A stretch of DNA of 64,000 nucleotides from UBA6912 sp963792895 (GTDB lineage: Bacteria; Actinomycetota; Acidimicrobiia; Spongiisociales; UBA5794), in NCBI GenBank assembly GCA_963792895.1, contig CAWBYA010000007.1, positions 1,116,001 through 1,180,000 on the forward strand, written 5' to 3'. The first letter of the stretch is position 1, and each line of letters opens with the position of its first letter. Of the stretch, positions 8,920-18,330 are shown piece by piece. The position numbers and the translations under genes were made by a program. Below the pieces are notes generated by a model that saw nothing but the letters and a program-made list of their open reading frames with translations, was not told where the DNA came from and did no database searches.

Positions 8920-10074
8920 TTGCCAGTGCGTGTCCTGACGATCATCGACAGCCTCGCCGTGGGCGGTGCGGAGCAGTCGCTCGCAATGGCGACGCCGCAC
9001 CTCATCGCGAGGGGCGTGGAGATGCACGTTGCCTACCTCACGGAGCGCGAGGGCATCGCCGCGGACCTCCTCGCTGCCGGAGCCCAGATTCACTCTCTTG
9101 CGGGACCAGATGGCAGGCTGCGAGGCCTCCTTCGGACGATCCGCCTCATCAGGGCGCTCCGTCCGGACCTCGTCCACACGACGCTCTTCAAAGCTGACAT
9201 CCTTGGGCGCACCGCGGCGTGGGTGAATCGTGTACCTGTTGTCTCGAGCTTCGTCACCGAGTCGTACGGGCCGGAGCACGTCTCCAATCCGGAGTATCGG
9301 GCGTGGAAGGTGCGGGCGGCGCAGCTCATCGATGCGGTGACCGCGCGCTTCGTTGCCCGCTTTCACGCCGTGTCGGCCAGCAGCGCGGCGCTCATGGCGC
9401 AGCGACTCCGTGTTCGCACGGACAAGATCGACGTCATCCCCCGCGGTCGCGATCCCGAGCGGCTCGGCACGCGGTCCGCCGTGCGGCACGAGAAGGCGAG
9501 AGCCGCGCTCGGCCTCGGTGCCGGCGATGGTCCAATCGTCTTGGCGGCCGGGCGTCACTATCACCTGAAGGGCCTCGACCTCGTCGTTGCCGCATGGCCC
9601 AAGGTCGTTGCCGCCTTTCCCGGCGCGCACCTCCTGGTCGCTGGGCGCGAAGGCCCGGCAACGGCCGATTTGGCGCGTCTCATCGAAGACGGCGGCGTCG
9701 AGGAGGCGGTGACCCTCCTCGGTTACCGGCCCGACGTGCCCGAGTTGATGTGCGCGGCAGACGTGTTCGTGCTTCCGTCACGTGCCGAAGGCTCGCCCGG
9801 CGTGCTCATCGAGGCGATGGCGCTCGAGCTGCCTACGGTGGCGACCCACATCCCATCGGTGCGCGAAATCGCGGGCGGTGGCGCCCCGACTGCGTTGCTG
9901 GTTCCGCTCGATTCGCCGGAGGACATGGCTGCAGCGATCATCACGCTTCTCGGCGACGCCGCCTTCGCGGGTCGCCTCGCTGCATCAGGGCGAGACCGCT
10001 ACCTGAGCAACTACACCATGGGTGCTGTTGCAGACGCGACCGTTGCCCTCTACGAGCGGTGCATGCGGAAGTGA
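8920..10074 (+). CDS. GT4-family glycosyltransferase
   Basis: At 384 aa this is a retaining GT-B enzyme of family 4. The N-terminus VRVLTIIDSLAVGGAEQSL carries the GGAE acceptor loop. Near residue 205 AAGRHYHLKGLDLVVAAW is the donor-domain entry strand. The EX7E motif lies in RAEGSPGVLIEAMALELP near residue 290. It probably adds a sugar to a growing surface glycan. The start codon is TTG 8920, or GTG 8926 six bases later; neither has a clear ribosome site. It ends 22 bases from the convergent sulfotransferase gene. Confidence 0.9.
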   Translation: MPVRVLTIIDSLAVGGAEQSLAMATPHLIARGVEMHVAYLTEREGIAADLLAAGAQIHSLAGPDGRLRGLLRTIRLIRALRPDLVHTTLFKADILGRTAAWVNRVPVVSSFVTESYGPEHVSNPEYRAWKVRAAQLIDAVTARFVARFHAVSASSAALMAQRLRVRTDKIDVIPRGRDPERLGTRSAVRHEKARAALGLGAGDGPIVLAAGRHYHLKGLDLVVAAWPKVVAAFPGAHLLVAGREGPATADLARLIEDGGVEEAVTLLGYRPDVPELMCAADVFVLPSRAEGSPGVLIEAMALELPTVATHIPSVREIAGGGAPTALLVPLDSPEDMAAAIITLLGDAAFAGRLAASGRDRYLSNYTMGAVADATVALYERCMRK

Positions 10075-10096
10075 CGGAGACGCATGCGTTGCGTCC

Positions 10097-10939
10097 TCAC
10101 CCGCTGGAGCGATCGGTCTGCCACTCCGCGACTGGCTCCCCTATGAGCTCCTCGACTCTGCGGATGTGCGGTGCGTAGAAGTCGATCAACGTGTCGCGCG
10201 TCGCAGGATCGAGTTGGGGCGGCGCAACGTTACGGCGAGTGTTCAGCCGTGCCACCACACGGCCGGCTTGTGGAGGGAGCCGTTGGGTCAGCTCACGCAC
10301 ACGAAGCGATCGGAACGTGACGTAGGGGTTCACGGCCTCTCCCAGTTTGGAGGGGATGTAGGTGTCGTTGACGCCCAGGTAGGCGCACAGTGCCTTGTAG
10401 ACCGAGGTCGGCTGCGCCTTCATCCGCTCGAATATCGAGACATGGAGCTGAGAGCGCGGGAAAAACTCGAGACAGCGCTCGATATGCACGTCGTAGAGGC
10501 CATGCGACAGGTAGAAGACGCCGCTCGCCTCCACGCCATCGCGGGAGATCCGAGTCAGCTCATCGGCGATGGCAGCCGGGAAGGAGCGCTGCTCGCGTCC
10601 CCTCGTGACCAGGAGGCCGTAGTGCGACCAGGCTCGGTCCACCGGGTTGCGGAGCGTGGCGATCAGTTTTGCGTCGGGCACGGTCTCGGCGATGCGGGTC
10701 ATGGCGCTTCGCCGTGCCATGTAGTCGGCGGTCGCCTCGCCGAGGACGCGCGCCACCCCGGCAGCGGCGAATCTGGCGCGATACCAGTCGATGCCCTTGT
10801 CATAGTGTTCCGTGAAGAACTGAAGCTCCTTCGGCGTCAGGAACACCTCGGGATGGGCCCCGAGATATCGATAGAGCGACGTTGTGCCCGATCGCATCGC
10901 ACCGATGATGAGGAAGTCCGGCAGGCGGCCCTCACTCAC
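10097..10939 (-). CDS. Second PAPS-dependent sulfotransferase of the locus
   Basis: The 280-aa protein has the P-loop IIGAMRSGTTSLYRYLG near residue 10 and the PAPS 3'-phosphate motif RNPVDRAWSHY near residue 97, both typical of the heparan-sulfate sulfotransferase-like family. It is related in architecture to the protein encoded at 6840-7736, so two sulfation steps, or two acceptors, are likely. GTG 10939 is chosen because no ATG, GTG or TTG precedes it in frame within the gap after the ABC exporter, whose stop lies 46 bases upstream. Same-strand spacing suggests co-transcription with the exporter. Confidence 0.9.
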   Translation of the reverse strand: MSEGRLPDFLIIGAMRSGTTSLYRYLGAHPEVFLTPKELQFFTEHYDKGIDWYRARFAAAGVARVLGEATADYMARRSAMTRIAETVPDAKLIATLRNPVDRAWSHYGLLVTRGREQRSFPAAIADELTRISRDGVEASGVFYLSHGLYDVHIERCLEFFPRSQLHVSIFERMKAQPTSVYKALCAYLGVNDTYIPSKLGEAVNPYVTFRSLRVRELTQRLPPQAGRVVARLNTRRNVAPPQLDPATRDTLIDFYAPHIRRVEELIGEPVAEWQTDRSSG

Positions 10940-10985
10940 GGCGGGGGCGCCTTGCGCCGCTGTGAACGGTTCGTGGAGCGCACCG

Positions 10986-12764
10986 TCATACCTTTCCGAC
11001 CTCCCCTGCCGCGCCGACCAGGTCTCTGAACGCATGATCCGTCGCCAGCAACCCGTCGTACGTCCCGACCGCCGTGATCCGGCCGTGTTCCAGCATCGCC
11101 ACCCGGTCGGCGGCACGGACCGGAGCGGCGCGGTGCGAGACGATGATGGTCGTGATCTCGCCAGACAGGTCGCGAAGGCTGTCGATGAGGGACGCTTCGG
11201 TTGCGCCGTCCAGAGCCGAGGTCGCCTCGTCGAGGATCAACAGATCCGGGTTCCGGTACAGGCTGCGAGCGATGGCGACGCGCTGGCGTTCTCCGCCGGA
11301 GACCGACTTGCCCGATTCGCCGACCATCGAGTCGAGCCCCTCGGGGAGCTTGGCGAGCCAGTCGCCGAGCTGAGCACGCTCGAGCGCGACTCGCACTCGC
11401 TCGTCGTCGGCTTTGCTCCCAGCTCCGAAAGCGACGTTGTCACGCAACGTCGCGTCGAGCAGCACCACGTTTTGGGACACGACGCCCACGTGCCGATGCC
11501 ACCCGGCAGGAAGGCTGTCCGAGCCGTCGAGGAGGATGCGCCCCGAGTCGGGCTCCAGCAAGCCGAGCACCACGTCGACGAGCGTGCTCTTGCCGGACCC
11601 GGACTCGCCGACGACGGCGAGCATCTCGCCGCGGGCGACATCGAGGTCGATGCCGTCGAGCGCCATGGTGTCGCTCTCCGGGTAGGCGAAACAGATCTTC
11701 CTCAGCTTGAGGGTCTGCTGGAACAACTCCCCGGGGGACGCCGCGGCGTCTGCGTCGGTCTCCGACTCGGCGGGCACGGCAGATGCCAAGTCGTTCTGCA
11801 CGTTCATGACCGCCTGATGTCCGAACTTGATGCGGTTGACCGCCGCAACGACCTTGGTGAGCGACGGCATGATGCGAAGCGTTGCGTATGCGAAAGCCCC
11901 AACGATCGGCACGAATTCGCTGAAGGCATCCCCTCGTGTCGCGCCAACCAGCACGAGGAGCCCCAGCACGACAACGAACTCGAGGCCGCTGCTGGGCACC
12001 TCTTCCAGCAACGTCTTGGTGGTTCGGAGGTTTGCGAGGACGTTGCGGTGACGCCGGAATTGGAGGTCGAAGTAGCCCTCGGCCCTGTAGGCCTTGATGT
12101 CGCGCACGCTGTCGAAGGAGTCTCGCACCGTCCCGAGGAGTCCTTTCACGGTGTCCTCGCTCAGCCTGCCGAGCTTGCCCAGGCGGGGCTGCACGAACAA
12201 CAGGATCGCAGCGAGCGCAACTCCGAGCACGGCGACGGCGCCGAGTGACAGCAGAGGAGCGATCGCTACGAGAAGCGCAAGCAGAGTGGCCATGATCAGC
12301 CCTTGGCTGACGATCGTCACCAACGGGTTGAGCGCGTTCAGTGTCGCAGCATCGACGCTCCACAACACGGTCCGTACCGACTCGCTGGAGCTGCGCAGGA
12401 GGTGGAACCGGTACGGCGCTTGGAGATACCGGCGATGCACCAACGCCGAGACCGCTGCGCCTGCACTCTGGACGACCCGGCTCTGCGCATAGGCGTAGAA
12501 GAGGGCCAGCAGCCCGCGACCGACGAAGGCGATGCCGGCGGCCGCAAGCAACGGCACCAGGCTCACCTCGATGCCAAAGATGAGCGAGATCGTGTCCGAT
12601 CCGGATGCGTCGGATGTTGCGACACCGAGGACGCGGAAGATGAGATATGCCGTGACCATCTCGGCGCCTGCAACGGCGAGTGACAGACCGACGAGGCCCA
12701 CCCACTTCAGCCGATTGCCGGGCGGAATGAAGATTCGGAGCGCAATCCGCAGCGTTTCGATCAT
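10986..12764 (-). CDS. ABC exporter, fused permease and ATPase (MsbA-like half transporter)
   Basis: The 592-aa protein has an N-terminal six-helix ABC transporter membrane domain (about residues 15-320). A nucleotide-binding domain follows: Walker A GESGSGKST near 385, signature VSGGERQRVAIARS near 488 and Walker B LLILDEATSALD near 507, then a His switch in IIVSHR. Such homodimeric exporters flip lipids, lipid-linked sugars or peptides. Its position between a sulfotransferase and the divergent 2TM gene suggests it exports the product of this glycan/NRPS locus, which is inference. The ATG at 12764 places the first helix properly. Confidence 0.93.
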   Translation of the reverse strand: MIETLRIALRIFIPPGNRLKWVGLVGLSLAVAGAEMVTAYLIFRVLGVATSDASGSDTISLIFGIEVSLVPLLAAAGIAFVGRGLLALFYAYAQSRVVQSAGAAVSALVHRRYLQAPYRFHLLRSSSESVRTVLWSVDAATLNALNPLVTIVSQGLIMATLLALLVAIAPLLSLGAVAVLGVALAAILLFVQPRLGKLGRLSEDTVKGLLGTVRDSFDSVRDIKAYRAEGYFDLQFRRHRNVLANLRTTKTLLEEVPSSGLEFVVVLGLLVLVGATRGDAFSEFVPIVGAFAYATLRIMPSLTKVVAAVNRIKFGHQAVMNVQNDLASAVPAESETDADAAASPGELFQQTLKLRKICFAYPESDTMALDGIDLDVARGEMLAVVGESGSGKSTLVDVVLGLLEPDSGRILLDGSDSLPAGWHRHVGVVSQNVVLLDATLRDNVAFGAGSKADDERVRVALERAQLGDWLAKLPEGLDSMVGESGKSVSGGERQRVAIARSLYRNPDLLILDEATSALDGATEASLIDSLRDLSGEITTIIVSHRAAPVRAADRVAMLEHGRITAVGTYDGLLATDHAFRDLVGAAGEVGKV

Positions 12765-13003
12765 TCCCTCAGCCCGTTCGACTTCCGGCCCGCCTGGGTC
12801 CCGAGGATAGACGTGCCCGTGGCGCCGTCCATGGGCCGTGCGACCGAGTGCCGGCTTCGGAGCCTCGTGGCCGGCTCGGAACCAGTCCTCGCCGCCACCG
12901 TCGCGCTGATGGCTCGTCGCCGGCGGTCGGTGGGGCCGAAGGGCCCTTGTGCACCTCCACCAGTGCCGTAGACACTGGGTTCAGGTCGATCGAAGGAGAC
13001 ATC

Positions 13004-13291
13004 GTGGCACACGCAGATACGGAGACGCCCGAATCGAGAGCTCTGCAGCGGGCGAAGTACCTCACCGGTTTGTCGTGGCATGTCGGGGTCTTCGTCATCA
13101 TCAATGCCTTCTTCTGGGTCTTGGACCTGACAATCGGCAACGGAGGGCTCGACTGGGCGTACTGGATCACCGGCCTCTGGGGTCTGGCCCTCGCCTTCCA
13201 CCTGCTGGCGTATCTCGTCGACGGGCGGCAGCTCGAACAGCGCAAGACGCAGCAGTACCTGCAAGAAGACCGCCAAACGATGCGAGGCTGA
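13004..13291 (+). CDS. 2TM-domain small membrane protein (PF13239-like)
   Basis: This 95-aa protein has a charged N-terminus, two hydrophobic helices (WHVGVFVIINAFFWVLDLTI and the next around ITGLWGLALAFHLLAYLV) and a polar tail, the pattern of the 2TM domain family. GTG 13004 is supported by the upstream GAAGGAGAC ribosome site. A paralogue lies at 18019-18285. The stop overlaps the next gene's ATG (TGATG), so the two are coupled. Function is unknown. Confidence 0.82.
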   Translation: MAHADTETPESRALQRAKYLTGLSWHVGVFVIINAFFWVLDLTIGNGGLDWAYWITGLWGLALAFHLLAYLVDGRQLEQRKTQQYLQEDRQTMRG

Positions 13292-13947
13292 TGGCATCGC
13301 AAGGAGGGCGCTCTGGCATTCGTCCGAGGCCGGGAGCGAAAGTCGGGCGACTCGCATGGCTCGTCGCAGGTCTGTCGGTGCTGGTTGGGGGGTGCGGGGG
13401 CGGCGAGGTTTCGCTCACCGAATACGTCGATCGCATCAACGGCATCGAGGCACGCGCCAGCTCGCAGGCCGATGAGCTGGTTGCCGCCGCCGCTCAGATC
13501 GACGACCTGACGCCCCAGGACGTGCAAGCAGGCCTCGAGCATGCCTGGCAGATCCGGGTCGAGGTCGAGGAGGCTGCAGCTGCCATCGAGCCTCCCGGTT
13601 CGGTCGCCCATCTCCACACCCTCATCTTCGAATGGCATGCGGGGTTCATAGCCGTCGAGCAGGCACTGGCGATCAGGGCAGGGAACGCGCCGGACACCCA
13701 TGCCGGCTGGGCTGCGCTGTCGGCGAGCGGAGAGATGGCCGCCTATCGAGCTGCGATTGCCGATGGCAAACAGATCTGCGCCGAGTTTCAGGAAGAGTTG
13801 GATGCCACGGCGCAGCGTGGAGTCTTCGCCGACGTGCCGTGGGTTCCTGTGCAGATGACGGAGGCGGTCGAAGCGGTCCTCGGTTGTGCATGGTTCCCCG
13901 ACGACCCGGAAGACGTGTACCGGTACCCGCCGCCTACGAGCCCATGA
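13291..13947 (+). CDS. Putative lipoprotein, 218 aa
   Basis: A basic N-terminus, a hydrophobic stretch (LAWLVAGLSVLVGG) and the lipobox VGGC place Cys near residue 31 as a lipidated residue. The mature part is Glu/Ala-rich and helical and contains four or more acidic helices. I do not recognise a family. The ATG overlaps the stop of the 2TM gene in a TGATG, so translation is coupled. A role at the outer face of the membrane is likely. Confidence 0.75.
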   Translation: MASQGGRSGIRPRPGAKVGRLAWLVAGLSVLVGGCGGGEVSLTEYVDRINGIEARASSQADELVAAAAQIDDLTPQDVQAGLEHAWQIRVEVEEAAAAIEPPGSVAHLHTLIFEWHAGFIAVEQALAIRAGNAPDTHAGWAALSASGEMAAYRAAIADGKQICAEFQEELDATAQRGVFADVPWVPVQMTEAVEAVLGCAWFPDDPEDVYRYPPPTSP

Positions 13948-14026
13948 CCCACGCAGCTCGACCGCGTGCGGCGCCGAGCCCGTTCCGGCTCCTGGGAAGG
14001 CAATTGCCGATAGCCTCTCGACCCTG

Positions 14027-16972
14027 ATGACGCCGACGTTGCGCGAACTGCGCGCACGGAGCAACGGGTTGCTCGCCGCCGACAGGTCCCGATTCCTGCG
14101 GCGGTTGGGCGGTGCGCAGAAGATCTCGGATCCCGGGAGACGCGAGGCGGTGCTGGCTGCGCTCACGGCCGAGATCGCAGAAGCCGAGCGGGCCGCGCTG
14201 CGTCGCCGGTCCCTCACCCCGTCGAAGATCGAGTATCCGGAAGAGCTGCCGATCACGGCGTGGCGCGCCGACCTCCTCGGTGCGATCCGGGAGCATCAGG
14301 TCGTCGTTGTCGCCGGCGAGACGGGCTCCGGCAAGAGCACTCAGCTCCCCAAGCTCTGCCTCGAGCTCGGGCGAGGCGTCGAGGGTCTGATCGGCCACAC
14401 CCAGCCGCGCCGCATCGCCGCCCGGTCGATCGCCGAACGGGTTGCCGAGGAGCTCGGGTCGGTGGTCGGCGGCCTGGTCGGCTACACCGTGCGCTTCTCC
14501 GACCAGGTTGGAGAGGACACGCTCGTGAAGGTCATGACGGACGGCATCCTCCTGGCAGAGACGCACAGCGATCGTCGGTTGCGTCGCTACGACACGGTCA
14601 TCCTCGACGAGGCCCACGAGCGCAGTCTCAACATCGATTTCCTTCTCGGCTACCTCACGACGCTCCTGCCCAAACGGCCGGATCTGAAGCTCATCGTGAC
14701 GTCGGCAACCATCGACACCGCCCGCTTTGCCGCGCACTTCGGCGACGCGCCCGTCGTGGAGGTCTCGGGTCGCACATATCCGGTCGAGCTGCGCTACCGG
14801 CCGCTCGATGACCCTGCGGCCGGTGAGCCGCGTGATCAGCCGCAGGCCATCTGCGACGCCGTGTCGGAGCTCGCCGCCGAGGGCTCAGGCGACATCCTGG
14901 TGTTCTGCTCCGGGGAGCGCGAGATCAGGGACGCAGCAGACGCTCTCGCTGAGCTGGGGCTTCGCCACACCGAGATCCTGCCGCTGTATGCCCGGCTCTC
15001 GTCCGCCGAACAGCATCGGGTGTTCGCTCCGCACACGGGCAGACGGATCGTGCTGGCAACCAACGTGGCAGAGACCTCGCTGACCGTGCCGGGTATCCGA
15101 TCGGTGGTCGACCCCGGCACGGCCCGGATCTCGCGCTTCAACAGGCGCACCAAGGTGCAGCGGCTTCCCATCGAGCCGATCTCGCAGGCGTCTGCCAACC
15201 AACGTGCCGGTCGTTGCGGGAGGCTGGGGCCTGGGGTGTGCATCCGCCTCTATGACGAAGCTGACTTCGGTGGGCGTCCTGAGTTCACCGAGCCGGAGAT
15301 CCTGCGCACGAATCTCGCCTCGGTGATCCTGCAGATGGCGGCGTTGGATCTGGGCGACGTCGAGACGTTCCCCTTCCTCGATCCGCCCGACTCGCGGGCG
15401 ATTCGCGATGGGGTCGCCTTGCTGAGCGAGCTCGGCGCCGTCGACCCGGCTCGAGAGAATGCCAGCGGATGGCTCACCCCACTGGGACGGCAGCTCGCCA
15501 AGCTCCCGCTGGATCCGCGGCTGGGGCGAATGGTGATCGAGGCCGACCGCAACGCCTGTTTGCGGGAAGTGCTCGTGATCGCATCGGCGCTGTCGATCCA
15601 AGATCCCCGCGAACGGCCCGCCGAGCATCAGCAGCATGCCGATCAGCTCCACGCCCGGTTTCGCGACGAAGGATCCGACTTCCTCGGCTGGGTCCTCCTG
15701 TGGGGATACCTCCACAGCGAGCGGCGGGCGCGCACATCGAGCCAGTTCCGACGCCTGTGCCGAGATGAGTTCCTCAACTACCGCCGCGTCCGGGAATGGC
15801 AGGACATCTACTCGCAGCTGCGGGAGGTCACTCGCGAGCTCGGGTTCGTTCCCAATCGCAAGCCTGCCGACCCCGACCTCATTCACCTGAGCTTGCTCGC
15901 CGGGTTGCTGTCGCATGTTGGGCGCAAGGACCCAGACGGGTACGAGTACCGGGGCGCCCGGGGCGCGCGGTTCTCCATCGCTCCCGGATCGGCCCTCTTC
16001 AAGGCGGCCCCGGAATGGGTGATGGCGGCGGAGCTCGTCGAGACGACTCGCCTGTGGGCGAGGGGTGTGGCCCGGGTGTCGGTGGAGTGGGTGGAGAGAG
16101 CCGGCGCCCACCTGCTGAGCCGAAGCCACAGCGATCCGTGGTGGGATGCGGTGCGGGGTGCTGCGGTGGCGAACGAGACGGTCACCCTCTACGGCATCCC
16201 GCTCGTCGCCGACCGCACGGTGATGTACGGGCGCATCGACGCTGCGGCGTCCCGCGAGCTGTTCATCCGCCACGCGCTGATTGCGGGGGAGTGGGAGACC
16301 CACCATGACTTCGCCGCACGAAACCACGACCGCATCGCCGAGGTCCTCGACCTCGAGGAGAGGGAGCGAAGGATGAACTTGCTGGTGGACGACGACGCGC
16401 TCGTCGCGTTCTTCGCGACGCGGCTTCCCGTCGAGATCACGTCGGTGCGTGACTTCGACCGCTGGTGGAGAGAGGTGCGCGAGAGCGACCCACACCTCTT
16501 GGATCTGACGCTCGACGACCTCATCGACCCGGCCGCTGCTCCTCCAGACGAGGAGGCGTTCCCGCGGGTTTGGCAGTACGGGGATGTCGAGCTGCCCCTC
16601 GAGTACGAGTTCGATCCTGCGAGCCCAACCGACGGTGTGACCATCGACGTCCCCGTCGCGAGCCTCGATCGCCTCGATCCCGTGGTGTTCGAGTGGAACG
16701 TGCCGGGGCGCCGTCAGGAGCTGGTGGAAGCGCTCATCCGGGCCCTCCCCAAACCCATCCGGCGCCGTTTCGTCCCGATTGCCGACACGGTGCGCACCGT
16801 CGTGCAGACCCTCGATCCGGGGAGCGGCACACCGGTGGAGGCGGTGCGGCGTGAGCTCTCCCGGATGGGCGGCGTGATCATCGCACCCGATGCCTTCGAC
16901 CTCGAGCGCCTTCCAACGTATCTCCGGTCCGCGCTTCCGGGTGATCGGCGACGACGGGTCGGTGCTGGCTGA
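14027..16972 (+). CDS. hrpA: ATP-dependent RNA helicase HrpA (DEAH box), 5' part; frame broken near 16928
   Basis: The 981-aa frame carries the RecA-like helicase domains of HrpA: motif I GETGSGKST near residue 98, motif II DEAH near 195, motif III TSATID, then motif VI in SANQRAGRCGR. The OB-fold and DUF3418 region follow. After LERLPTYLR the frame runs into unrelated basic residues and stops. The expected continuation, PRFRVIGDDGSVL, is present in the next frame if the single T at 16928 is dropped. Joined, the protein is about 1,290 aa, close to the roughly 1,300 aa of E. coli HrpA. Start ATG 14027 follows the lipoprotein gene by 79 bases. HrpA acts on RNA and, in enterobacteria, on stalled or collided ribosomes. 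Confidence 0.92.
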   Translation: MTPTLRELRARSNGLLAADRSRFLRRLGGAQKISDPGRREAVLAALTAEIAEAERAALRRRSLTPSKIEYPEELPITAWRADLLGAIREHQVVVVAGETGSGKSTQLPKLCLELGRGVEGLIGHTQPRRIAARSIAERVAEELGSVVGGLVGYTVRFSDQVGEDTLVKVMTDGILLAETHSDRRLRRYDTVILDEAHERSLNIDFLLGYLTTLLPKRPDLKLIVTSATIDTARFAAHFGDAPVVEVSGRTYPVELRYRPLDDPAAGEPRDQPQAICDAVSELAAEGSGDILVFCSGEREIRDAADALAELGLRHTEILPLYARLSSAEQHRVFAPHTGRRIVLATNVAETSLTVPGIRSVVDPGTARISRFNRRTKVQRLPIEPISQASANQRAGRCGRLGPGVCIRLYDEADFGGRPEFTEPEILRTNLASVILQMAALDLGDVETFPFLDPPDSRAIRDGVALLSELGAVDPARENASGWLTPLGRQLAKLPLDPRLGRMVIEADRNACLREVLVIASALSIQDPRERPAEHQQHADQLHARFRDEGSDFLGWVLLWGYLHSERRARTSSQFRRLCRDEFLNYRRVREWQDIYSQLREVTRELGFVPNRKPADPDLIHLSLLAGLLSHVGRKDPDGYEYRGARGARFSIAPGSALFKAAPEWVMAAELVETTRLWARGVARVSVEWVERAGAHLLSRSHSDPWWDAVRGAAVANETVTLYGIPLVADRTVMYGRIDAAASRELFIRHALIAGEWETHHDFAARNHDRIAEVLDLEERERRMNLLVDDDALVAFFATRLPVEITSVRDFDRWWREVRESDPHLLDLTLDDLIDPAAAPPDEEAFPRVWQYGDVELPLEYEFDPASPTDGVTIDVPVASLDRLDPVVFEWNVPGRRQELVEALIRALPKPIRRRFVPIADTVRTVVQTLDPGSGTPVEAVRRELSRMGGVIIAPDAFDLERLPTYLRSALPGDRRRRVGAG

Positions 16973-17906
16973 GGGCGAGGATCTCGGCGCGCTCAAGAAA
17001 GGGCTCGTCGCAGAAGCGCGAGCTGCCATCTCCGGAGAGGGTCACGAGTTGGAGCGGACCGGCGTCACCACGTGGAGCTTCGGCGAGCTGCCTCAGACGG
17101 TCGAGATCGGCGAGGCGGGCAGGCGCACGCAGGCGTACCCGGCGCTCGTCGATGAGGGCGGTGCGGTGGGCGTTCGCCTCTTGGCGACGCCGGATGAGCA
17201 GGCAGATGCGATGTGGGCGGGAACCCGTCGCCTCCTCCTGCTCGAGCTTCCGGGGCTCCCCCGACTTCTCACACCGCTCGCCGACAATGCGGCCAAGCGG
17301 CTGATTCGTCGCGGCCCCTATGCGGCTCATGCCGACTGGGTCGACGACTCTCTCGCGTGTGCGGTCGGCGCCGTACTCGGTGAGGCGGGTGGGCCGGTGT
17401 GGGACGGTGTTGCCTTCGATGCCCTCCTCGAAGAGGCGCGGAACACCATTGCCGACGTGGTGATCTCCGTCGCCGAACAGTCACTCGCCCTCCTCGCAAC
17501 GTACGCCGCCGTCGAGGTTGCATTGGCCCACATCGACCGCGACCGGTTTGGAGCGAGCGTTGCCGACATCGAAGCCCAGCTCGACCGGCTGGTCTACCCG
17601 GCATTCCTCACGGGTGTGGGGGTGGCACGACTCGGCGACGTCCACCGCTACCTGCGGGCGGCTGAATACCGCCTCGAGCGCTTGCCCGATGACCCTGCCC
17701 GCGATGTGGCGCTCATGCAGCGGATCCACCTGCTGGAGGACGAGCACGATCGCCTTGCCGAGCTTCTTCCGGTCACGCCCGACATCGTCGACCTCGCCTG
17801 GATGCTCGAGGAGTTGCGCGTCAGCCTGTTTGCGCAGGTGCTCGGTACCCGCGGCAAGGTGAGCGAGAAGCGCATCGGGGAAGCCCTGGCCGCACTTCTG
17901 GGCTGA
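16929..17906 (+). CDS. hrpA: HrpA C-terminal domain (DUF3418), 3' part after frameshift
   Basis: This frame supplies the missing C-terminal third of HrpA: PRFRVIGDDGSVLAEGEDLGALK, the TWSFGELP segment, and a long helical region ending KVSEKRIGEALAALLG. All match the DUF3418 layout seen at the end of HrpA proteins. An ATG at 16890 could start a separate polypeptide, but it has no ribosome site and its first 13 residues are not family-like. I regard this as one gene with a one-base insertion. Confidence 0.88.
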   Translation, partial: PRFRVIGDDGSVLAEGEDLGALKKGLVAEARAAISGEGHELERTGVTTWSFGELPQTVEIGEAGRRTQAYPALVDEGGAVGVRLLATPDEQADAMWAGTRRLLLLELPGLPRLLTPLADNAAKRLIRRGPYAAHADWVDDSLACAVGAVLGEAGGPVWDGVAFDALLEEARNTIADVVISVAEQSLALLATYAAVEVALAHIDRDRFGASVADIEAQLDRLVYPAFLTGVGVARLGDVHRYLRAAEYRLERLPDDPARDVALMQRIHLLEDEHDRLAELLPVTPDIVDLAWMLEELRVSLFAQVLGTRGKVSEKRIGEALAALLG

Positions 17907-18018
17907 CAGGTTCGGCTGCGCCGTTGTATTCCATGAACAGGACCTTGTGCCCTGGATGGCTCGTCACGGGGACACGATCATCGAAGTCACGGGGGTCGTT
18001 TGAGAGAGGAGTGTCGGG

Positions 18019-18285
18019 ATGGACGACACCGAAGTACGTCGTGAAGCCGCCGTCGAGCGAGTCAAGGCCAAGCGCGATTTCAGGAACCACGCAGCCATCT
18101 ACGTGATCGTCAACACGATGCTCGTGGTGATCTGGGCGTTGTCGGGAGCCGGCTACTTCTGGCCGATCTGGGCCATTGCGGGCTGGGGGATCGGCTTGGT
18201 CTTCAATGCGTGGGCGGTCTACTTCGAGCGGCCGATCACCGAGGATCAGATTCGGCGGGAGATGGAGCGCGGCCAGCACGCCTGA
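18019..18285 (+). CDS. 2TM-domain small membrane protein, paralogue
   Basis: This 88-aa protein has a charged N-terminal helix with KAKRDFRNHAAIYVIVN, two membrane helices separated by a short WPIWAIAGWG loop, and a charged C-terminus with ITEDQIRREMER. It is the same family as the protein at 13004-13291. A GGAG lies upstream of the ATG. It stands alone between hrpA and a convergent TetR gene. Function is unknown. Confidence 0.85.
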   Translation: MDDTEVRREAAVERVKAKRDFRNHAAIYVIVNTMLVVIWALSGAGYFWPIWAIAGWGIGLVFNAWAVYFERPITEDQIRREMERGQHA

Positions 18286-18330
18286 TCTTCTGATCTTCGG
18301 CCTCGGTGCACGCATCGCGGCCGGGGTCCG

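Noticed and set aside
10074..10097. GACGCATGCGTTGCGTCC inverted sequence between convergent genes as a terminator
   Set aside because: The stem is imperfect and the 22-base gap is too short to judge.
14885..17029. 714-codon minus-strand frame opposite hrpA
   Set aside because: hrpA carries all helicase motifs on the plus strand, and the antisense frame has none.
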